Source of the DNA: Bacteroidales bacterium
GTDB taxonomy: Bacteria > Bacteroidota > Bacteroidia > Bacteroidales > ML635J-15
Length of the DNA stretch: 5,772 bases
Assembly (NCBI GenBank): GCA_028697515.1
Contig: JAQVEY010000170.1
Coordinates: 1 to 5,772, forward strand
Direction: 5' to 3'
Below the pieces are notes generated by a model. It was given only the letters and a program-made list of their open reading frames with translations. It was not told the origin of the DNA and ran no database searches. The position numbers and the translations under genes are program-made. Positions 1-5,772 of this stretch are shown piece after piece (position 1 is the stretch's first letter; the number at the start of each line of letters is the position of its first letter).

Positions 1-249
1 ACTCTTGAAATAGATATGTCTTGATTATTCACATAGTGTAAATCATTCCATAAAAGCTCAGAAATCATTTTAACACAACTATATATAGAATTATATTCCT
101 CTTAATTGATTACAAATGGCAATTAACTCAGAAAAGCAATCTTTATCTTCGATAAAAATCTTTCTGTGGATAATGTATTTAACTTTTCTGTAGAATTTAT
201 TTCGGACAACAATGATATAAATTAGTTTATTATTGCTATTAAACAGCAC
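1..249 (-). pseudogene. Possible frameshifted or decayed small gene, running off the left edge (weak)
   Basis: I do not recognise a family here. One minus-strand frame is open from 258 to a TAA at 91-93. Its only plausible start is GTG at 249, one base after the stop of the FGE/FISUMP gene, which would give 52 residues including a stretch IFIEDKDCFSELIAICNQLR. A second frame is open from 101 to the window edge. It contains an ATG at 68 (MISELLWNDLHYVNN...) and reads EYNSIYSCVKMISELL ahead of that ATG. Dropping one base in the AGAGGAA run at about 96-102 would join the two into one helix-like reading. This could be a pseudogene, a sequencing indel, a separate small gene starting at 68, or chance openness in AT-rich DNA. 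No Shine-Dalgarno site lies at a normal distance from either start. Otherwise this 250-base stretch holds nothing I can support, and no strong terminator follows the upstream gene. Confidence 0.22.
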
Positions 250-250
250 A

Positions 251-1732
251 TCAATCCTTTACGCAACGTACAGAGGCTCCAACAATACGGTCAAAATTTT
301 CAATTGTAGAAATCCCATAATCATTATCCATAAATAGTAATGAGGCAGTTTTGTCGTCGAATTCTGATGATGACCACCAGTATCCGCATTTCTCAAAACC
401 AACAAAATTACCACTGCTGCCACGCCTACCTCCGAGAAGAGCAGAAAAACCACTTTTCCCACCCTCCATTAAATCAAAACATACAGTCTGATCTAATGCA
501 GCATAATTATTTATTAATTTTTCAAATTCACTTTTTGACGGCAAATGCCAACCAGATGGACAAACTTTATTAGCCGTTTCCCAATTATACAACCTGCCAT
601 ATTTATTACAATTACTATTATCATTATTGTAACACCAACCACCCTTACCAATAAGATAATTCAGATTCTCTGCCATCCAGATTTGACTGCCTATTACAAT
701 AGTTTTATATGTCTTGCCATCACGAGTGTCAATTAAAGTTCCCGTTTTATCATAATAAATTTGGGATTCAGCAGTATCAATATCGTACAAACCTATATTA
801 TCAGAATGAACGACCCGAAAGCCACGAATACTGTATCTATTTTCTGGATAGCTATAATCACGATACGAAACACGGCATTGCTCTGCTTTACTCAACCAAC
901 TTCCACCTCTTATAACACGAAAATAGCTAGTTTTAACGCATTTTGGATTAATTTTGCTATAGCTTGAATATTCATTTTTGTAATCGCAGCACCATTCTGA
1001 TACATTCCCGCTCATATCGAAAATGCCCAATTCGTTTGGCATTTTTGCTCCCACAGGGTTTTTTGAAGCGTGGCTATTACTCCTGTACCAAGCTACTGAA
1101 TCAATACTATCACTCCCGGCATAGATACTTGATTTATCCTTTGAACCTCCTCGTGCTGAATACTCCCATTCTGCCTCCGTTGGCAAACGATATATTTTCC
1201 CAGATTTATCACTAAGCCATTTACAAAAAGCAATGGCATCATTCCAACTTACATACGACACAGGATAATTATAATCCTCTATTCGGTGTTCATTACCATT
1301 TACATCACACCTCCAGTTAACATGCTCTACAAGATTCCAATCACCATCAATAAATAACCAAGAGCAGTCTGTTAAATCTGCATCAGTTTTATATTGAGTG
1401 TCATCAATAAACTTTTCAAATTGGGCAACAGTAATTTCGTATCTCCCAATATAAAAATCGCTTAGACTTACTTGGAATACTGGATTTTCATCGATTCCAC
1501 AATCATTAACTTGCTCATTCGTACAACCCATTAAAAAGGTTCCACCCTCTACATAGACCATTTCGAGATTTATACCTATAACAGTATCCATAAAATCTGT
1601 GATTTCTTTATTGGTATTTTCTAATACTGTATCCAAAGATACTTCAATGTGTTTAACTGAATCTATTGAGTTTTGTGCAATAGCATTTGATAAAAATAAC
1701 ACTAATATAATTAAAGCATTAAATATTCTCAT
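251..1732 (-). CDS. Exported FGE-like (SUMF1-type) / FISUMP two-domain protein
   Basis: The product is 493 residues from ATG 1732. A TTG 10 codons upstream (1762) is also in frame, but it would put KYVN and other polar residues ahead of the signal peptide and lies in the possible -7 box, so ATG is preferred. Residues 1-19 form a signal peptide (MRIFNALIILVLFLSNAIA), with likely cleavage before Q20. A Gln after cleavage is common in Bacteroidota, and there is no lipobox Cys. Residues of about 57-308 match the FGE/sulfatase-modifying-factor fold: MVYVEGGTFLMG, YRLPTEAEWEYSARGG, GIFDMSGNVSEW, RVIRGGSW and RGFRVV. Residues of about 325-493 match the Fibrobacter succinogenes major paralogous (FISUMP) domain: DTRDGKTYKTIVIGSQIWMA, ENLNY, YGRLYNW, CPSGWHLPS, WWSSSE and a terminal SVRCVKD. 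The segment that carries the C-x4-C catalytic pair in true FGE has only one Cys (286), so formylglycine formation is unlikely. Cysteines are numerous, fitting disulfides outside the cytoplasm. GldJ and GldK also have FGE-like domains, but they are lipoproteins without FISUMP. The substrate or ligand is unknown. Confidence 0.93.
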   Translation of the reverse strand: MRIFNALIILVLFLSNAIAQNSIDSVKHIEVSLDTVLENTNKEITDFMDTVIGINLEMVYVEGGTFLMGCTNEQVNDCGIDENPVFQVSLSDFYIGRYEITVAQFEKFIDDTQYKTDADLTDCSWLFIDGDWNLVEHVNWRCDVNGNEHRIEDYNYPVSYVSWNDAIAFCKWLSDKSGKIYRLPTEAEWEYSARGGSKDKSSIYAGSDSIDSVAWYRSNSHASKNPVGAKMPNELGIFDMSGNVSEWCCDYKNEYSSYSKINPKCVKTSYFRVIRGGSWLSKAEQCRVSYRDYSYPENRYSIRGFRVVHSDNIGLYDIDTAESQIYYDKTGTLIDTRDGKTYKTIVIGSQIWMAENLNYLIGKGGWCYNNDNSNCNKYGRLYNWETANKVCPSGWHLPSKSEFEKLINNYAALDQTVCFDLMEGGKSGFSALLGGRRGSSGNFVGFEKCGYWWSSSEFDDKTASLLFMDNDYGISTIENFDRIVGASVRCVKD

Positions 1733-1759
1733 ATTTACATATTTAAATTCTATTAAAAA

Positions 1760-1767
1760 CAAATATA
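1760..1767 (-). promoter_or_regulatory. Possible -7 box (TATATTTG) for the FGE/FISUMP gene
   Basis: The minus strand reads TATATTTG, an exact fit to the Bacteroidota -7 consensus TAnnTTTG, 27 bases before the ATG at 1732. No TTTG is present 19 bases further upstream, where the valS terminator stem lies, so only half of a promoter is visible. The box starts in the terminator's T-run. AT-rich DNA gives such matches by chance, so this is a candidate only. Confidence 0.3.
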
Positions 1768-1796
1768 AAAAAATCCCAATTATAAAATTGGGATTT
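1767..1796 (-). terminator. Intrinsic terminator of valS
   Basis: On the minus strand a perfect 10-bp stem (AAATCCCAAT / ATTGGGATTT) encloses a 6-base loop. The arms lie at 1787-1796 and 1771-1780. The 3' arm runs directly into a T-run, giving seven consecutive T at 1773-1767. It begins 37 bases after the valS stop codon and ends 34 bases before the ATG of the next gene, so it separates the two transcription units. Read on the plus strand the stem lacks a good T-tract, so it acts in the minus direction. Confidence 0.85.
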
Positions 1797-1819
1797 ATCT
1801 AAATTTATGCCTCGTTTCT

Positions 1820-1837
1820 ATAGTGTAATTATACTAT
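1820..1837. repeat. 18-base near-perfect palindrome over the valS stop codon
   Basis: ATAGTGTAATTATACTAT is self-complementary except for one pair (G1825/T1832). It covers the TAG stop codon of valS at 1836-1834. It is AT-rich and has no loop, so it would make a weak RNA hairpin. It could be a protein-binding site, but chance is likely in DNA of this composition. The real terminator lies just downstream at 1767-1796. Confidence 0.3.
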
Positions 1838-4467
1838 TGTCCTTTCATTCCAGATATTTGTTCCTTTAGTATTGCAATCTTTGATTCAGCATCAGCCTGC
1901 TTTTTCCGTTCATTTTCCAAGACTTTTGAAGGTGCATTATTTACAAACTTTTCGTTAGACAATTTTGCAATAACAGATTTAAGAAAGCCTTCAGTATATA
2001 CTAATTCATCCTCAAGTTTTTTCACTTCTTCATCTTTGTTAATTAGATTTCCAACTGGGATAAAGTACTCCTGCGACTTAACGATAAATCCTGCTGACAA
2101 AACTGGTTTTTCCTTGACAAAATCAATACCTTCAAGATTGCCAAGCTTTTTAATCACTGAATCAAATCTATTATCATAAAATCCATGTGCTATTATCTGA
2201 AGTGACAGTTTTTCTTTTAATGGCAGATTTTTTTCCTGTCGTATAGTACGAATACCTGCAATTACTTCGGTACATATTTCGAACGATGAAATTAAATCAG
2301 ATTTTGTATTAACTGATTCAGGCCATTTTGCTGTAACAATAGATTCTACATCTCTTTCCTCCTTCATAAATTGCCACAACTCCTCAGTAATAAAAGGCAT
2401 AAATGGTGAAATTAGCAAGGACAGTTTTTTGAAAAAGTCAAGCGTTTTATAATATGTTATTTTATCAATCGGTTTTTGATATTCAGGTTTGACTATTTCA
2501 AGATACCACGCAGAAAAATCATCCCAAAATAATTTATATACCGTCATCAAAGCTTCTGACAAGCGAAAACTATCGAATTGTTGATTTAGTTGAGTGACAG
2601 TTTGATTAAATTTCGCATCGAACCATTCAACAGCAACTCGTGAATGTTCAGGTTGAGGAATACTATCATCAATATCCCAATTTTTTACTAAACGGAATGC
2701 ATTCCATATTTTATTTGCAAAATTACGTCCTTGTTCCGGCAAAGAATCATCATACAACAAGTCCCCACCAGCCGGAGAACATAATAGCATTCCTACGCGA
2801 ACGCCATCTGCCCCGTATTTTTCTATTAAATCAAGCGGATCTGGTGAATTATTCAGGGATTTTGACATTTTTCTTCCTTGTTTGTCACGAACAATTCCCG
2901 TTAAATAAACGTTTGAGAAAGGTTTGTTCTTTGGATATTCATAACCAGCAATAATCATACGCGCAACCCAAAAAAACAGTATTTCAGGAGCAGTTACCAA
3001 GTCGTTTGTAGGGTAATAATACTTAAATTCAGCATTTTCAGGATTTAAAATTCCATCAAATACAGAGATTGGCCATAACCACGATGAGAACCAAGTATCA
3101 AGGACATCTTCATCCTGACGTAAATCTTTTATAGTTAATGAATTATTACCGGTATGTTTTTTTGCTTTTTCAAGAGCTTGTTCCTCATTGCCAGCAACAA
3201 CAAATTCATTTGACCCGGGCAAATAATAAGCAGGTATTCTATGCCCCCACCAAAGTTGACGACTTATACACCAGTCACGAACATTCTCCATCCAATGTCG
3301 ATAAGTATTTTTATACTTAGCTGGAATAATGTTAACATCTCCATTTTCAACAGCAGCAAGAGCAGGTTTTACAAGGTTTTCCATTTTTAGGAACCATTGC
3401 ATTGACAGTTTTGGCTCTATAACAGAATTTGTTCTTTCGGAACGACCTATCTTGTTATTATATGCTTCAATTTTCTCTATCAGTGCTGCTTTTTCAAGTT
3501 CAGCAACAGCTAATTTACGTGCTTCAAACCTATCTTTTCCTACAAACAATTCTGCTGCTTCGCTTAATGTTCCATTGTCATTAAAAATGTCAATGGAAGG
3601 CAAATTATGACGAATACCTATTTCATAGTCATTTATGTCATGAGCTGGAGTAATTTTAAGACAACCCGTACCGAATTCCATATCAACATAATCATCAAAA
3701 ATCACCGGAACAACTCGATTAACCATGGGAACTATTACTTTTTTGCCTTTTAAATGTGTAAATCTTTTATCATTTGGATTCACACAAACAGCAGTATCAC
3801 CAAGTATAGTTTCGGGACGTGTTGTTGCTATAATCACATAGCTGTTTTCATTCTCAATTTTATACTTTACATAATAAAGTTTACTATTTTCTTCGGTATA
3901 GATAACTTCTTCATCCGAAACAGCTGTTTTGGCATCTGGATCCCAATTTACCATCCTTACGCCGCGATATATAAGACCTTTTTCGTACAAATCAGTAAAA
4001 ACACGAATTACGGAATCAGAACGAATTTCATCCATAGTAAAACATGTACGATTCCAATCGCAGGAAGCTCCTAGTTTTTTCAATTGCTCTAATATGATTC
4101 CTCCATGTTTTTCTTTCCACTCCCATGCATGCTTCAAGAATTCTTCTCTCGATAATGAGCTTTTATCGATACCCTCAGCTTTAAGTTTAGCAACAACCTT
4201 GGCTTCAGTAGCTATTGATGCGTGGTCAGTTCCAGGAACCCAAACAGCATTTTTCCCCAACATACGAGCACGGCGGACCAAGACATCCTGAATAGTATTA
4301 TTAAGCATGTGCCCCATGTGTAATACTCCAGTTACATTTGGAGGAGGAATTACATTTACATAAGGTTCACGAGAGTCAGGTTCTGTATGGAAATATTTTT
4401 TTTCTAACCAATACTGATACCATTTTTCTTCAATTTTGGCCGCTTCATACTTTGCAGGTATGTCCAT
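1834..4467 (-). CDS. valS: Valyl-tRNA synthetase
   Basis: This cytoplasmic class Ia aminoacyl-tRNA synthetase joins valine to tRNA-Val using ATP and edits mischarged threonine. The product has 877 residues, the usual full length for bacterial ValRS. The N-terminal catalytic part carries [15 protein letters not shown] (residues 41-55, HIGH signature as HMGH at 50-53) and [14 protein letters not shown]. The CP1 editing domain shows [14 protein letters not shown] (214-227) and [19 protein letters not shown] (266-284), with the conserved Asp residues of the editing pocket present. The catalytic core resumes with [18 protein letters not shown] (398-415), [13 protein letters not shown] (454-466) and [10 protein letters not shown] (531-540, KMSKS loop). 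An anticodon-binding helical domain follows at about 615-760. The C-terminal charged tail, about 805-877, fits the ValRS coiled-coil arm. The start is ATG with a short AT-rich leader and no clear Shine-Dalgarno site, as is common in Bacteroidota. It has its own promoter upstream and an intrinsic terminator downstream. No T-box leader is seen. Nothing in the gene looks damaged. Confidence 0.98.
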   Translation of the reverse strand: MDIPAKYEAAKIEEKWYQYWLEKKYFHTEPDSREPYVNVIPPPNVTGVLHMGHMLNNTIQDVLVRRARMLGKNAVWVPGTDHASIATEAKVVAKLKAEGIDKSSLSREEFLKHAWEWKEKHGGIILEQLKKLGASCDWNRTCFTMDEIRSDSVIRVFTDLYEKGLIYRGVRMVNWDPDAKTAVSDEEVIYTEENSKLYYVKYKIENENSYVIIATTRPETILGDTAVCVNPNDKRFTHLKGKKVIVPMVNRVVPVIFDDYVDMEFGTGCLKITPAHDINDYEIGIRHNLPSIDIFNDNGTLSEAAELFVGKDRFEARKLAVAELEKAALIEKIEAYNNKIGRSERTNSVIEPKLSMQWFLKMENLVKPALAAVENGDVNIIPAKYKNTYRHWMENVRDWCISRQLWWGHRIPAYYLPGSNEFVVAGNEEQALEKAKKHTGNNSLTIKDLRQDEDVLDTWFSSWLWPISVFDGILNPENAEFKYYYPTNDLVTAPEILFFWVARMIIAGYEYPKNKPFSNVYLTGIVRDKQGRKMSKSLNNSPDPLDLIEKYGADGVRVGMLLCSPAGGDLLYDDSLPEQGRNFANKIWNAFRLVKNWDIDDSIPQPEHSRVAVEWFDAKFNQTVTQLNQQFDSFRLSEALMTVYKLFWDDFSAWYLEIVKPEYQKPIDKITYYKTLDFFKKLSLLISPFMPFITEELWQFMKEERDVESIVTAKWPESVNTKSDLISSFEICTEVIAGIRTIRQEKNLPLKEKLSLQIIAHGFYDNRFDSVIKKLGNLEGIDFVKEKPVLSAGFIVKSQEYFIPVGNLINKDEEVKKLEDELVYTEGFLKSVIAKLSNEKFVNNAPSKVLENERKKQADAESKIAILKEQISGMKGQ

Positions 4468-4490
4468 ATAGTTTTTTTTAAATAAGGCTG

Positions 4491-4521
4491 CAAAATTAAT
4501 GATTTTAAGTAATAATGCAAA
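4491..4521 (-). promoter_or_regulatory. Bacteroidota-type promoter of valS
   Basis: The minus strand has TTTG at 4521-4518 (-33 box), a 19-base spacer, then TAATTTTG at 4498-4491 (-7 box, TAnnTTTG). Both boxes match the primary sigma-factor consensus described for Bacteroides and Flavobacterium. The -7 box lies 23 bases before the valS ATG, implying a leader of only about 20 bases. This leaves little room for an attenuator or riboswitch. The match is by sequence only; the start site is inferred. Confidence 0.75.
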
Positions 4522-4566
4522 ACAACTTTTGATTATGGTTTTAGGATGCTTATTTTAGTTTTCATG

Positions 4567-4629
4567 TAATCGGTAATCGGTAATCAGTAATCGGTAATCG
4601 GTAATCAGTAATCAGTATTCAGTAATCGG
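4567..4629. repeat. Tandem array of nine 7-base units (TAATCRG)
   Basis: Nine contiguous heptamers fill 63 bases. In plus-strand order they are TAATCGG, TAATCGG, TAATCAG, TAATCGG, TAATCGG, TAATCAG, TAATCAG, TATTCAG, TAATCGG. The first three units are repeated exactly as units four to six, so there is also a perfect 21-base duplication (4567-4587 and 4588-4608). Variation is almost confined to the sixth base (G or A). The array is in the gap between two genes, 40 bases past the stop of the CHU_C-domain gene and 45 bases upstream of the valS -33 box. It encodes nothing evident. Arrays like this grow and shrink by strand slippage. The remaining gap sequence (4468-4566 and 4630-4669) holds the valS promoter, and I see no convincing terminator for the upstream gene. 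Confidence 0.95.
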
Positions 4630-4669
4630 TTCCCTTAGAATACTCAGGATAAAATCGGCAAACAAATAT

Positions 4670-5772
4670 CTATCTTAACAATGTAACATTACCTTGATTA
4701 CTATATTCTTCGCCATTAAGACATCTTGCTTTAATCCAATATACAAATACGTCTGTGGCAAGTTTTTCGCCTTTATATGTACCGTCCCAACCAATAGCAT
4801 TTAGGTCTGTAGTTTCGTAAAGAATAGCACCCCAACGATCGAACACAGCAAAATAGACCTCTGTAACCATATTAAATGGAAAATAAGGTTTAAAATAGTC
4901 ATTATTACCATCTCCATTTGGAGTAAATGCGTTTGGAACAAATAGATATGGATCTCCACAAATGACCTCTTTAACCTTTATACGAATAGTATCTGTATTA
5001 ACACAACCGTTTTCATCTCTAAACAAAACCTCAAAAAGTGTAGTTTCCTTTGGAGCAGCAGCAGGATTTGCAATATTAGGATTATTGAGAATTGTAACAT
5101 TATCCCATGAGTATGTACCACTCACTGATGATTGAGCTAATAATGACACTTGTTCGCCTACAAAAATCTCATCAACATTTGAGCTAACGGCCAAGTCGGG
5201 AATATAATTTTCGTTAACAATCGTAAAATCCTGTGTAATTGCACAATCATTTGCATCGTGCATCAGCAAATTATAATCTCCATTACACAAATTAAGTGCA
5301 TTTGCATTAGAAGTTTCGTTTGACCAGAGATATGTATATGGAGGTGTTCCGCCAGAAACATAGGTCTGAATTTGTCCGTTACAAACGCCTGTACATAACA
5401 TATTTTGAATAGTTGTATCCATCACTAATAAAGTCGGTTGAGACAAATATATATTAGCTAAATTTTGACAATTATTAGCATCAGTAACAGTAACAAAATA
5501 CTCACCAGTTTCAACATCGACTTGATTTTGCTGATCTGATCCATTAGACCATTCAAATGAATATGGTATAGTCCCTCCACTCGTAATAAGGCTTAAATTC
5601 CCTGTTTCACCAAAACACTTTATAGGACTACTAATAACCAAGTTCGTAACTAATGGTGTAGGCTCTGTAATATATAAATACTGATGCGACACACAATTTT
5701 CATCATCTACAACAGTAACAGTGTAAGGTCCCGGACATAGATTTTCTATATGCTGACCAATTGAGCCATTTG
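4670..5772 (-). CDS. SprB-repeat, CHU_C-domain T9SS cargo protein (3' part; start outside window)
   Basis: This is the C-terminal 367 or so residues of a larger secreted or cell-surface protein. A GTG at 5692 is not the real start: the frame stays open to the window edge and the added residues (IENLCPGPYTVTVVDDENC) complete a repeat. Numbering from that GTG, the order is: end of one SprB-like repeat (to residue 14); two full repeats of 75 residues each (15-89 and 90-164), sharing SGGT-PY-WSN and a D-x-N-x-C ending; a PKD/Ig-like segment (about 165-243, VGEQVSLLAQ, SWDN); and a C-terminal CHU_C/gliding-motility domain (about 249-340, FVPNAFTPNGDGNNDYFKP, FAVFDRWGAILYET, GWDGTYKGEKLATDVFVYWI, GNVTLLR). 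In Bacteroidota this terminal domain directs export through the type IX system and is linked to SprB-type adhesins. Likely roles are adhesion or gliding, but the N-terminal part that would define function is missing. Paired Cys residues in the repeats suggest disulfides. Confidence 0.93.
   Translation of the reverse strand, partial: NGSIGQHIENLCPGPYTVTVVDDENCVSHQYLYITEPTPLVTNLVISSPIKCFGETGNLSLITSGGTIPYSFEWSNGSDQQNQVDVETGEYFVTVTDANNCQNLANIYLSQPTLLVMDTTIQNMLCTGVCNGQIQTYVSGGTPPYTYLWSNETSNANALNLCNGDYNLLMHDANDCAITQDFTIVNENYIPDLAVSSNVDEIFVGEQVSLLAQSSVSGTYSWDNVTILNNPNIANPAAAPKETTLFEVLFRDENGCVNTDTIRIKVKEVICGDPYLFVPNAFTPNGDGNNDYFKPYFPFNMVTEVYFAVFDRWGAILYETTDLNAIGWDGTYKGEKLATDVFVYWIKARCLNGEEYSNQGNVTLLR
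5201..5772 (-). repeat. SprB-like protein repeats within the CHU_C-domain gene
   Basis: The coding sequence holds one partial repeat (5772-5651) and two complete 225-base repeats (5650-5426 and 5425-5201). The repeats are visible at protein level: each has SGGT followed by PYSFEWSN or PYTYLWSN, then G-x-Y with VTVTDANNC or LLMHDANDC, then a short linker. They are diverged at DNA level, so recent duplication or active recombination is not suggested. More copies probably lie upstream of the window. Confidence 0.8.

Noticed and set aside
116..193. Plus-strand 25-codon frame starting ATG GCA ATT in the left gap
   Set aside because: It is very short, has no clear ribosome-binding site or homologous motif, and opposes the frames considered for the possible frameshifted gene.
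234..248. Hairpin TGCT-N7-AGCA after the FGE/FISUMP stop as a terminator
   Set aside because: The stem is only 4 bp and no T-run follows on the minus strand.
251..700. FISUMP region as the variable target of a diversity-generating retroelement
   Set aside because: C-type-lectin-like folds are typical targets, but the window has no reverse transcriptase gene and no near-duplicate template repeat of the 3' end of this gene.
340..1215. Plus-strand open frames opposite the FGE/FISUMP gene
   Set aside because: They are antisense to a clear two-domain coding sequence and have low-complexity, unrecognisable products.
1733..1762. Upstream TTG start adding 10 residues to the FGE/FISUMP protein
   Set aside because: It would place polar and charged residues ahead of a well-formed signal peptide, and the TTG itself falls in the possible -7 box. 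ATG 1732 is the better start.
2640..4291. Several plus-strand open frames of 60-120 codons opposite valS
   Set aside because: They lie entirely against an intact, well-conserved valS and show no recognisable domains. They are shadows of its coding strand.
4468..4490. T-box or other leader riboswitch controlling valS
   Set aside because: The leader from the predicted promoter is only about 20 bases, too short for a T-box or any known aminoacyl-tRNA-responsive element.
4567..4629. Heptamer array as a CRISPR array
   Set aside because: The units are 7 bases and directly adjacent with no spacers, and no cas genes are present.
4670..5692. GTG at 5692 as the true start of the CHU_C-domain gene
   Set aside because: The frame continues open to the window edge and the extra residues complete an SprB-like repeat, so the gene begins outside the window.

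Overview
The window looks like chromosomal DNA of a Bacteroidota bacterium, probably Bacteroidales or a close relative. The evidence is the AT-rich sequence, a gene for a type IX secretion (T9SS) cargo with SprB-like repeats and a CHU_C/gliding-motility C-terminal domain, a Fibrobacter-type paralogous (FISUMP) domain, genes without clear Shine-Dalgarno sites, and a promoter matching the Bacteroidota TTTG-N19-TAnnTTTG pattern. No species can be named from this sequence. All supported genes lie on the minus strand, so transcription runs from high to low coordinates.

Region by region, in transcription order: (1) 5772-4670 is the 3' part of a large repetitive surface or secreted protein whose start lies outside the window. 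It holds one partial and two full SprB-like repeats of about 75 residues, a PKD-like segment and a terminal CHU_C secretion domain. (2) 4669-4468 is a 202-base gap. It holds nine tandem copies of a 7-base unit (TAATCRG) and a good sigma-ABfr-type promoter just before valS. (3) 4467-1834 is a complete valS, encoding valyl-tRNA synthetase with intact HIGH, KMSKS and editing motifs. (4) 1833-1733 holds a clean intrinsic terminator for valS, whose U-tract runs into a possible -7 box for the next gene. (5) 1732-251 encodes an exported two-domain protein: signal peptide, formylglycine-generating-enzyme-like (SUMF1/FGE) domain, then FISUMP domain. (6) 250-1 has no confident gene. Two adjacent minus-strand reading frames, one closed at 91 and one open to the window edge, would join into one protein-like reading if a single base were removed, so a decayed or frameshifted gene is possible.

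The genes do not form an obvious pathway. valS is a housekeeping gene with its own promoter and terminator, placed between two genes for exported proteins. I see no CRISPR array, mobile element, tRNA or rRNA, and no convincing new multi-gene system. The points most worth checking are the heptamer repeat array upstream of valS, the FGE-like/FISUMP fusion lacking the FGE cysteine pair, and the possible frameshifted gene at the left edge.
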